From: an uncultured Pelagibacteraceae bacterium
GTDB lineage: Bacteria; Pseudomonadota; Alphaproteobacteria; Pelagibacterales; Pelagibacteraceae
Assembly (NCBI GenBank): GCA_902554135.1
Contig: CACDNJ010000015.1
Span: 7,501-13,704 of the forward strand
DNA length: 6,204 nt
Direction of reading: 5' to 3'
The position numbers and the translations under genes are program-made. The number at the start of each line of letters is the position of its first letter. Position 1 is the first letter of the stretch. A model generated the notes under the pieces. The model had not been told where the DNA came from and made no database searches. It was given only the letters and a program-made list of their open reading frames with translations. Of the stretch, positions 1 through 6,204 are shown piece after piece.

Positions 1-205
1 GTACTTAGATGTTTCAGTTCTCCGGGTTTGCTCTTTGTACCTATGAATTCAGTACAAAGTAACTCATAAAGAGTTGGGTTTTCCCATTCGGAAATTCTCG
101 GATCAAAGCCTGCAAACGGCTCCCCGAAACTTATCGCAGTTTACCACGTCCTTCATCGCCTTTCAGTGCCTAGGCATCCGCCATACGCCCTTTAACGCTT
201 GATTT
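1..205 (-). rRNA. rrl: 23S ribosomal RNA, 5' end (partial)
   Basis: These are the first ~205 nt of the large-subunit rRNA, cut by the left edge of the window. Read on the minus strand it begins near AATCAAGCGTTAAAGGGCG and continues with the conserved GCGGATGCCTAGGCAC and GGCGATGAAGGACGTG segments of 23S domain I. These match the known start of alphaproteobacterial 23S rRNA. The mature 5' end is placed at about 205 by analogy and could be off by a few bases. It is the last visible gene of the rRNA operon; any 5S gene would lie outside the window. Confidence 0.96.
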
Positions 206-210
206 AATGC

Positions 211-230
211 ACAGAAAAAAATTTTTCTGT
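211..230 (-). other. A/T hairpin just upstream of 23S
   Basis: The arms ACAGAAAAA (211-219) and TTTTTCTGT (222-230) are perfect 9-bp complements separated by only two bases, so probably about 7 bp pair around a 6-nt loop. It ends 5 nt before the inferred 23S 5' end. In the transcript it is an A-run followed by a U-run, so it superficially resembles a terminator stem, but it lacks GC pairs and lies inside the operon. It may be part of the 23S precursor processing region; the 23S trailer needed to test this is outside the window. Confidence 0.5.
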
Positions 231-249
231 AAAAATTAAATTTTTGTTG

Positions 250-310
250 GAATGTTCATCTATTCGAACATTCATTATTATTCATTGATTGTTCATCTAT
301 TCGAACAATC
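250..310 (-). repeat. Tandem twin hairpins in the 16S-23S spacer
   Basis: Two perfect 8-bp stems each enclose the same 8-nt loop. The first has arms GAATGTTC (250-257) and GAACATTC (266-273). The second has arms GATTGTTC (287-294) and GAACAATC (303-310). The loop is ATCTATTC on the plus strand in both. An 18-nt core is repeated exactly, 37 bp apart (253-270 and 290-307). The only stem difference is an A-to-T change in one arm with the matching change in the other, so pairing is kept. The pair lies between tRNA-Ala and 23S and is transcribed with the precursor. Its role is unknown; processing or folding of the spacer RNA is a reasonable guess. Confidence 0.75.
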
Positions 311-366
311 GGATATAGATATTGATAAAATTATTTACGATTTGAAAATGCTAAAAGTGTCAATTT

Positions 367-442
367 TGGTGGAGGATAGCGGGATCGAACCGCTGACCTC
401 CTGAATGCAAATCAGGCGCTCTCCCAGCTGAGCTAATCCCCC
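367..442 (-). tRNA. tRNA-Ala (anticodon TGC)
   Basis: This is a complete 76-nt tRNA with encoded CCA (367-369). The acceptor GGGGGAT (442-436) pairs with ATCCTCC (377-371), including the G3-U70 wobble that is the main alanine identity element. The anticodon stem CCTGA/TCAGG closes a loop TTTGCAT with anticodon TGC at 409-407. The T-arm contains GGTTCGATCC. It reads GCA and, through a modified U34, other GCN codons. It is the second of the two spacer tRNAs, in the usual Ile-Ala order of alphaproteobacterial rRNA operons, only 7 nt after tRNA-Ile. Confidence 0.98.
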
Positions 443-449
443 GAAAAAA

Positions 450-526
<77 letters not shown>

Positions 527-553
527 CTAAAGTCATTTCATAGAGACACTTTA

Positions 554-577
554 AAAGAAGAGAAATGAGGACGGTCA
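554..577 (-). other. 16S processing stem, trailer strand
   Basis: This 24-nt segment downstream of 16S is complementary to the leader segment 2186-2209. In the transcript it contains GACCGUCC followed by a UUUCUCUUCUUU-type run, facing a leader strand with GAGAAGAGAAG and GGACGG. By hand alignment there are 20 Watson-Crick pairs, 3 G-U pairs and one U-U mismatch. Such a helix looping out the whole 16S is the known RNase III substrate in bacterial rRNA precursors. The pairing is visible in the sequence; cleavage by RNase III is inferred. Confidence 0.8.
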
Positions 578-593
578 CATTAAATATATTTTT

Positions 594-2098
<1,505 letters not shown>

Positions 2099-2105
2099 AA
2101 TAACG

Positions 2106-2167
2106 GCGCACACTAGCTTTAATAACTTTAGAACAAACTAAAGTTACTTTCGTTAAAGTGTGTACGC
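2106..2167 (-). other. Leader hairpin next to 16S 5' end
   Basis: The apical stem is perfect: TAACTTTAG (2123-2131) and CTAAAGTTA (2138-2146) around the 6-nt loop AACAAA. A weaker basal part adds CACACT (2109-2114) with AGTGTG (2157-2162) and GCG (2106-2108) with CGC (2165-2167), with internal bulges. It fills most of the space between the mature 16S 5' end and the processing helix, so it would sit at the base of the precursor. The apical stem is clear; the full extent is less certain. Confidence 0.6.
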
Positions 2168-2185
2168 TAAATTTCTTTATTAACC

Positions 2186-2209
2186 TAACCGTCCACACTT
2201 CTCTTCTCT
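2186..2209 (-). other. 16S processing stem, leader strand
   Basis: This is the leader partner of the trailer segment 554-577. In the transcript it contains GAGAAGAGAAG followed by GGACGG. Pairing stops on both sides after 24 positions, so the helix has defined ends. It lies about 88 nt upstream of the mature 16S 5' end. The expected role, from other bacteria, is RNase III release of a 16S precursor. Confidence 0.8.
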
Positions 2210-2216
2210 ATATCTA

Positions 2217-2231
2217 CAATTTAAAAAAGCT
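2217..2231 (-). promoter_or_regulatory. boxA-like antitermination element
   Basis: The transcript-sense sequence AGCTTTTTTAAATTG resembles the rRNA boxA consensus (TGCTCTTTAACAATT type) and lies in the expected place, in the leader about 90 nt after the inferred start and just before the processing stem. BoxA binds NusB/NusE to prevent premature termination in untranslated rRNA. The match is imperfect and made by eye in AT-rich sequence, so chance resemblance is possible. Confidence 0.4.
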
Positions 2232-2324
2232 CAATTTTCTGAAAAGTTTCAAAAAATTCACAACAGTAACCGGCTCCAAAATCCACTAAAAGCTTTGATT
2301 TTTTGCGGGTTAATGCGAGATGCC

Positions 2325-2352
2325 GTTATATTGAAATATAGAAATTAATCAA
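2325..2352 (-). promoter_or_regulatory. Probable rRNA operon promoter
   Basis: On the minus strand a -35-like TTGATT (2352-2347) is followed, after a 16-bp spacer, by TATAAC (2330-2325), which is 5 of 6 to the sigma-70 -10 consensus. Downstream is a GC-richer GGCATCTCGC, giving a start near 2318 and a leader of about 220 nt. Upstream is an A/T-rich stretch (about 2353-2400) that could act as an UP element. Position, spacing and orientation fit an rRNA promoter; no transcript data are available. Confidence 0.6.
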
Positions 2353-2407
2353 GACGTATATTTGGTAAAAAAGTCAATAAAAACAGCATTTTTTACACCA
2401 CCTGGCA

Positions 2408-2436
2408 TTGAATATCTCGTTTTTTTTTTATATAGA
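2408..2436 (+). promoter_or_regulatory. Possible promoter of the M23 peptidase gene
   Basis: TTGAAT (2408-2413) and TATAGA (2431-2436) are spaced by 17 bp, each 4 of 6 to the sigma-70 consensus. The predicted start near 2443 would leave a very short leader before the ATG at 2451, too short to include the AAAAGG at 2436-2441. Promoter and ribosome-binding assignment therefore compete, and one of them is probably wrong. The T-run in the spacer makes this a weak call. Confidence 0.25.
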
Positions 2437-2450
2437 AAAGGTTAACAGAA

Positions 2451-3782
2451 ATGAATCCCATTTTATCAAATATTAGAAAAATTTCGCTGGAACTATCAAG
2501 AAAATATCCGGTGCTTAAAAAGATAAGACCAATATATATTTTTTCTACATTTTTATTCTTTATTGGGATTTATTCCATGATTATATACAATCTAAATCAA
2601 AAGGAAAAAAGGACTCAAGAAATAACCTCTTTCTTATCAAACGATCAGACTATTCTCTTAAAAAATTATATACTTAATCAAATCAAATCACCTTATTTGG
2701 AGTATGACTATATCGTAAAAGATAACGACACCATCGAAAGTATTTTAAAAAAATTTAGTGTTAAACAAGATGAAATTGCTCTCATAGTAAAACAAATAAA
2801 AAAGAAAGACCTGTCTAATATAGTTCCTAAACAAAAAATAAAATTTGTTCTAAAAAAAGCAAAAAATGGAAAAGATATTGAAGTGTTTAAAATAAACTAC
2901 CCAATTTCTAAAACAACATTTGTTCGTATTGATAAGAGAAGACATGGTTTGGAAATAACAAAAAATGTTACACAGCTATTCAAAAAGGATGTCTTGGTTC
3001 AGGGAAATATTTCAAATAACTTATACAGTTCAGCAACTAATGCCGGCATGGAACCAGGAATAATAGTTGAATTTGCAAGAATATTTGGTTTTGAAGTTGA
3101 CTTCCAAAGAGACATAAGAAAAGGAGATGAGTTTCAGGTAATGTATGAAAGATATGTAGATGATAGAAATAAGAAAATAAAAACAGGAAAAATTTTATAT
3201 GCATATCTTGATGTTAATAATCAAAAAATAAAATTATATAGATTTGGTGATAACAATAATTATGACTTCTATGATGAAAAGGGAAGGAGTATAAGAAAAG
3301 CCCTGATGAAAACCCCAATTAATGGAGCAAGACTTTCATCACCTTTTGGAAAAAGAAAACATCCGATTTTAGGATTTACTAAACATCATAACGGAACAGA
3401 CTTTGCTGCACCTACCGGTACTCCTATAATGGCTTCAGGAAATGGAACTGTAATAAAAGCGGGTTGGTGCGGAAATGGTGGTAACTGTGTAAGGATCAGG
3501 CACAACTCTTCTTACACAACTGGGTATGGCCACATGTCAAAAATTGCTACTAAAAGAGGAAGAAGAGTAAGACAAGGTCAGATTATTGGTTACGTAGGAA
3601 GTACAGGAATGTCTACTGGTCCTCACTTACATTACACGGTATCTTACAATGGTAAATTTATTAATTCTCAAAAATTAAAACTTCCTTCTGGAAAAATTTT
3701 AAAAGGTGAACAAAGAAAAAAATTCGAGGTTCAGAGAATAAAATTAGATGTGGCTCTTGGGGAATTAATTTCAAAAATTTAA
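2451..3782 (+). CDS. Membrane-anchored murein endopeptidase, LysM-like plus M23 domain
   Basis: This 443-residue protein is close in length and layout to E. coli MepM (YebA), which cuts peptide cross-links in peptidoglycan so that new strands can be inserted. A basic N-terminus is followed by one hydrophobic segment at about residues 28-48 (signal anchor), placing the rest in the periplasm. Residues ~86-135 (YIVKDNDTIESILKKF onward) look like a LysM-like module. Residues ~150-290 form the linker domain typical of this group. Residues ~291-410 are the M23 catalytic domain. Zinc ligands are present as HNGTD (H313, D317) and HLH (H394), with H361 in YGHM and H392, so it is probably active. The ATG is preceded by AAAAGG nine bases upstream. 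It is transcribed away from the rRNA operon and converges on DUF4167. The family is secure; the exact substrate bond is inferred. Confidence 0.93.
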   Translation: MNPILSNIRKISLELSRKYPVLKKIRPIYIFSTFLFFIGIYSMIIYNLNQKEKRTQEITSFLSNDQTILLKNYILNQIKSPYLEYDYIVKDNDTIESILKKFSVKQDEIALIVKQIKKKDLSNIVPKQKIKFVLKKAKNGKDIEVFKINYPISKTTFVRIDKRRHGLEITKNVTQLFKKDVLVQGNISNNLYSSATNAGMEPGIIVEFARIFGFEVDFQRDIRKGDEFQVMYERYVDDRNKKIKTGKILYAYLDVNNQKIKLYRFGDNNNYDFYDEKGRSIRKALMKTPINGARLSSPFGKRKHPILGFTKHHNGTDFAAPTGTPIMASGNGTVIKAGWCGNGGNCVRIRHNSSYTTGYGHMSKIATKRGRRVRQGQIIGYVGSTGMSTGPHLHYTVSYNGKFINSQKLKLPSGKILKGEQRKKFEVQRIKLDVALGELISKI

Positions 3783-3786
3783 TATT

Positions 3787-4125
3787 TTATTCGGATGACT
3801 TGTTAGGTTCAGATTTTGGTGACTCAGAAGAAGCATTTTTTTGATTAACTTCTGATAAAATTCTAGCATAATGATCTGAATGCTGAAGGTAGTTCTCGTG
3901 TAAAATTTGATCACCTGAACCTAAGGCTTCCTTTGCCAAATTTTTATATTTTTCTATAACTCTTTCCAGATTATGAGGATTCTTGTTTAAATTATTTCTT
4001 AAAAAATGATTTCTTTGACCGTCTATCTTGTGAATACCATTATTACTCATCGGTCCGTTAGATCTTCTGCCTGAATAATGTTTGTTTGATCTAGGTCTAA
4101 ATCTTCTTATCTTTCCGTTCTTCAT
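3787..4125 (-). CDS. DUF4167 family protein, downstream of prmC
   Basis: This is a 112-residue hydrophilic protein of unknown function. The first ~50 residues are rich in Arg, Lys and Asn (MKNGKIRRFRPRSNKHYSGR), suggesting nucleic-acid or ribosome contact. Residues ~52-92 hold the conserved family core, with ERVIEKYKNLAKEALGSGD and then ENYLQHSDHYARIL, predicted helical. The tail is a low-complexity Ser/Glu/Lys segment. It is shorter than many alphaproteobacterial relatives, which carry long disordered tails. The family commonly follows prmC in alphaproteobacteria, as here, 76 bp behind it. An extended -10 promoter in that gap suggests it can be expressed separately. There is no good Shine-Dalgarno sequence. 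Its stop lies 4 bp from the stop of the convergent peptidase gene. Family call is firm; the RNA-binding idea is inference from charge. Confidence 0.88.
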   Translation of the reverse strand: MKNGKIRRFRPRSNKHYSGRRSNGPMSNNGIHKIDGQRNHFLRNNLNKNPHNLERVIEKYKNLAKEALGSGDQILHENYLQHSDHYARILSEVNQKNASSESPKSEPNKSSE

Positions 4126-4155
4126 AATTTTTTAATATGATTTTTTAATCCTATT

Positions 4156-4164
4156 ATTATAACA
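4156..4164 (-). promoter_or_regulatory. Extended -10 promoter before DUF4167
   Basis: The minus strand reads TGTTATAAT, a perfect TATAAT preceded by the TGn extension. There is no recognisable -35 at the expected distance, as is common for extended -10 promoters, but an A-rich tract (about 4177-4201) lies upstream and could serve as an UP-like element. The start would be near 4149, leaving a ~24-nt leader before the DUF4167 ATG. AT-rich DNA yields TATAAT by chance, but the placement in the only gap of this gene cluster supports it. Confidence 0.5.
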
Positions 4165-4201
4165 TCTGTAAGCTAATTTTTTTTTTATTTTTTTGTTTTT
4201 T

Positions 4202-5038
4202 TTACAAAAGCGTGCTAAAAATACAACGAACATTATCCTTGTAATCTTTTATATTTATAACTTCTTTAAAACCATTTTGTTTTAAAACTCTTAATACGGA
4301 TAAATATTGTCCTCTTCCAATCTCTAAAGCTAAAATTCCATTCAATTTGAGGATACTTCGGGACTTGTAAATAACTTTTTTGATAACGTCAAGTCCATCA
4401 TTGCCACCATCTAATGCTTTTTTGGGCTCAAATTTCTTTACATCGCGAGAAAGTCGATTTATGTCTCTTTTAACCACATATGGTGGATTTGAAACTATCA
4501 AATCAAACTTCTGGTTAAAAATCTTACCCACCGGTTTACACAAAAGCTTAGCGCGATTTTCAATTTTAAGCTTATATAAGTTTATTTTTGCATTAGAAAT
4601 AGCTTTTTTACAAATATCAATACCAATCCCCCTACTATGATTTAGTTCTCTCAATATAGAAAACATAATACATCCTGTTCCAACACCTATATCTAAAAAG
4701 AATAAACTTTTTTTCTTAAAAAATTTTATTATTGGATCAATCAGTAGTTCCGTTTCTGGTCTGGGTATCAGAGAACCGTTATCCACAAAAAAATCTTCAC
4801 TTCTAAACTCTTTTTTATTAATAATATAAGCTATAGGTTCATTACACAGTCTTCTGGAAATCAAAGATCTAAATTTGTCTAAGTCTTTCTTAGAGACATC
4901 GCTCTCATTAACTAAAAGTTTTTCTCTGGATATTTTAAGTACATGTGAAAGAATAATTTCAGAATCAATTCTGTGACTATTGATATTTCTATTCTTTAAA
5001 GCTTTTGATCCAATATTGATAATTTCTGATGTTTGCAT
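4202..5038 (-). CDS. prmC: Release factor glutamine methyltransferase PrmC
   Basis: PrmC (HemK) transfers a methyl group from S-adenosylmethionine to the glutamine of the GGQ motif of RF1 and RF2, which raises termination efficiency. The 278-residue length is normal. Residues ~1-75 form the helical release-factor-binding domain, ending in EPIAYIINKKEF, and IPRPETELLID (91-101) is the family signature that follows. The Rossmann methyltransferase fold has the SAM loop LDIGVGTG (115-122) and the catalytic NPPY (184-187), which binds the substrate glutamine. EPKKALDGGNDGLD (204-217) and LALEIGRGQ (236-244) are also characteristic. The start ATG lies one base after the prfA stop codon, so the two are almost certainly co-transcribed and possibly translationally coupled. 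No clear Shine-Dalgarno sequence is seen. Nothing suggests loss of function. Confidence 0.97.
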   Translation of the reverse strand: MQTSEIINIGSKALKNRNINSHRIDSEIILSHVLKISREKLLVNESDVSKKDLDKFRSLISRRLCNEPIAYIINKKEFRSEDFFVDNGSLIPRPETELLIDPIIKFFKKKSLFFLDIGVGTGCIMFSILRELNHSRGIGIDICKKAISNAKINLYKLKIENRAKLLCKPVGKIFNQKFDLIVSNPPYVVKRDINRLSRDVKKFEPKKALDGGNDGLDVIKKVIYKSRSILKLNGILALEIGRGQYLSVLRVLKQNGFKEVINIKDYKDNVRCIFSTLL

Positions 5039-5039
5039 C

Positions 5040-6113
5040 TTATGTTAAACTCTTTAATTTTAAATCTTGGTCTTTCAATCTCAGATTCTCATTCATCTCC
5101 TCATGAATTTCTCCTTTCAAAAATTCATCTAGCTTGTGAAGAGTAAGGTTTATTCTGTGATCAGTAACTCGACCTTGAGGAAAATTATAAGTACGTATTC
5201 TTTCTGACCTATCGCCTGAACCAATTTGACTTCTTCTATCACTTGAACGTTCTTTCTCTTTCTTCAATCTTTCAGATTCATAAAGCCTTGCTCTCAAAAT
5301 TTTTAATGCCTTAGCTTTGTTTTTGTGCTGAGATTTCTCATCTTGTTGTGTAACAACAATTCCTGACGGCGTATGGGTTACTCTGACAGCACTATCTGTC
5401 GTATTAACCGATTGTCCTCCTGGTCCGCTTGACCTGAATACGTCAATTCTTAAATCTGAATCATTTATTTTAACATCTACTTCTTCTGCTTCAGGTAGTA
5501 TTGCAACTGTTGCTGCGGAAGTATGTACTCTACCTTGTGTTTCAGTGGTGGGAACTCTTTGAACTCTATGAACTCCAGATTCATATTTCAAATAAGAATA
5601 AATATTATTTCCTTTAACTGAAAAAATAACTTCTTTAAATCCTCCGGCTTCACTTTTAGAAATGCTTATTATTTCTATTGTCCATTTCTTTTTTGAACAG
5701 ACTTTCTCATACATTCGAAATAAATCGGCCACAAATAATGTTGCCTCTAATCCACCCGTTCCTGCTCTTATTTCAACAATTGCGTTTTTTTCATCATCTT
5801 GATCTTTGGGTAGCAGAAAAATTTTAAGTTTCTTTTCATAAATATCTTTTTTTACCTCTGCAGATTCTAGCTCTTTTTGAGCAAGAGAAATCATTTCTTT
5901 ATCATTGTTCTTGTCATTAATAAGGTTGTTTAAATCTTCTTTATTCTTTTCAAAATTTAAATATTCTTTTGCAGGATTTATTATATTTTTTAAATCCGAA
6001 TATTCTTTTGATTTTTTAGCAAATAGCTTGGAATCAAATTTTCCAGTAGACAGTTCCTTTTCCAAAGAATTGTATCTTTCTATAATTTTTTTTACCTTAT
6101 CAGCTGGTATCAT
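5040..6113 (-). CDS. prfA: Peptide chain release factor 1
   Basis: RF1 recognises UAA and UAG in the ribosomal A site and triggers release of the finished protein. At 357 residues it is full length (E. coli RF1 has 360). Residues ~1-105 are the helical N-terminal domain. [10 protein letters not shown] (118-127) and [11 protein letters not shown] (178-188) are core motifs. The codon-recognition tripeptide is P188-T189-T190, a PxT variant of the E. coli PAT motif; PxT marks RF1 rather than RF2 (SPF). The catalytic GGQ is at 232-234 within [11 protein letters not shown], the target of PrmC encoded next. The C-terminal part has the usual [19 protein letters not shown] (302-320). The start [10 protein letters not shown] follows the upstream stop by 5 bp without a strong Shine-Dalgarno sequence, suggesting coupling. 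All five protein genes visible here end in TAA, which RF1 reads. Confidence 0.98.
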   Translation of the reverse strand: MIPADKVKKIIERYNSLEKELSTGKFDSKLFAKKSKEYSDLKNIINPAKEYLNFEKNKEDLNNLINDKNNDKEMISLAQKELESAEVKKDIYEKKLKIFLLPKDQDDEKNAIVEIRAGTGGLEATLFVADLFRMYEKVCSKKKWTIEIISISKSEAGGFKEVIFSVKGNNIYSYLKYESGVHRVQRVPTTETQGRVHTSAATVAILPEAEEVDVKINDSDLRIDVFRSSGPGGQSVNTTDSAVRVTHTPSGIVVTQQDEKSQHKNKAKALKILRARLYESERLKKEKERSSDRRSQIGSGDRSERIRTYNFPQGRVTDHRINLTLHKLDEFLKGEIHEEMNENLRLKDQDLKLKSLT

Positions 6114-6118
6114 GGAAT

Positions 6119-6204
6119 TTAATTTACTTTTTCTTTAGCTCTTGACTCAACTAATTTAACAACTTTTTCAATAATTTCGTTGCTAGCAACTTTATGGTGG
6201 GGTA
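6119..6204 (-). CDS. 3' end of an upstream gene, possibly ispG
   Basis: Only the last 27 codons are present before a TAA stop. The tail reads [20 protein letters not shown] followed by RAKEKVN. It lies in the same direction as prfA, 5 bp upstream, so it belongs to the same operon. The charged helical tail ([12 protein letters not shown]) resembles, from memory, the C-terminus of IspG, 4-hydroxy-3-methylbut-2-enyl diphosphate synthase, and ispG and hisS are found near prfA in some alphaproteobacteria. It does not look like a HisS or PtsP ending. With so few residues the identity is only a suggestion, so no symbol is given. Confidence 0.65.
   Translation of the reverse strand, partial: PHHKVASNEIIEKVVKLVESRAKEKVN

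Larger units (their letters stand above)
2099..2450. other. 16S leader and divergent intergenic region
   Basis: This 352-bp stretch without a protein gene separates the 16S rRNA from the divergent M23 peptidase gene. The left two thirds (about 2099-2318) is the transcribed leader of the rRNA operon on the minus strand, holding a hairpin next to 16S, the leader strand of the processing stem and a boxA-like element. The right third holds the rRNA promoter and, facing the other way, a probable promoter for the peptidase gene. A run of ten T lies at 2420-2429. No small open frame or other RNA gene was recognised here. Confidence 0.8.

Noticed and set aside
253..307. Short repeated palindromic units as a CRISPR array
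   Set aside because: There are only two copies, with a 19-nt gap, within a transcribed rRNA spacer. There are no further repeats or cas genes.
2420..2429. Run of ten T before the M23 gene as a phase-variation tract
   Set aside because: Such runs are common in AT-rich DNA, and a single sequence gives no evidence of length variation. It may also be a sequencing or assembly soft spot.
4179..4202. T-rich tract between prmC and DUF4167 as a terminator
   Set aside because: On the transcribed minus strand it is A-rich, and no GC-rich stem precedes a U-run, so it cannot be an intrinsic terminator of prmC.
4380..4640. 86-codon plus-strand open frame
   Set aside because: It is antisense to the methyltransferase domain of prmC, whose motifs are intact, and shows no recognisable protein features.
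5544..5552. PTT instead of PAT in the RF1 codon-recognition motif as altered stop-codon specificity
   Set aside because: The middle residue of the PxT motif varies among RF1 proteins. P and the final T are kept, and all stops here are TAA.
5905..6138. 77-codon plus-strand open frame rich in Phe, Leu and Ser
   Set aside because: It is antisense to the prfA N-terminal coding region; its hydrophobic look comes from reading Lys/Glu codons backwards.

Overview
The window comes from an AT-rich alphaproteobacterium, most likely an uncultured streamlined marine lineage near SAR11. The evidence is very AT-rich protein genes, a 16S-tRNA-Ile-tRNA-Ala-23S operon with short spacers, tightly packed genes all ending in TAA, and a 16S rRNA whose V4 and neighbouring regions resemble, from memory, the AEGEAN-169/HIMB59 (SAR11 clade V) type. 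The order-level call rests on recall and was not checked by alignment.

Layout. Positions 1 to about 2320 hold a ribosomal RNA operon on the minus strand. Read in the direction of transcription, it has a promoter (2325-2352), a leader with a boxA-like element and two structured segments, the complete 16S rRNA (622-2098), tRNA-Ile(GAT) (450-526), tRNA-Ala(TGC) (367-442), a spacer with paired hairpins, and the first ~205 nt of the 23S rRNA, which runs off the left edge. The 16S is flanked by a long helix formed between leader and trailer, the expected RNase III processing stem. Divergent from the operon, on the plus strand, is one gene for a membrane-anchored LysM-like/M23 murein endopeptidase (2451-3782). 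It converges, with a 4-bp gap, on a minus-strand cluster: the 3' tail of an upstream gene (possibly ispG), prfA (RF1), prmC (RF1/RF2 glutamine methyltransferase) and a DUF4167 gene.

How the genes work together. prfA and prmC form a functional pair: RF1 ends translation at UAA/UAG, and PrmC methylates the glutamine of its GGQ motif. DUF4167 is a small basic protein of unknown role that often follows prmC in alphaproteobacteria; here it also has its own extended -10 promoter. The M23 enzyme belongs to cell-wall growth and is not obviously linked in function to either neighbour.

No new defence, mobile or biosynthetic system is visible. This is core-genome sequence. The points most worth checking are RNA-structural: the two spacer hairpins with identical loops and a compensatory stem change, and the 16S processing helix.
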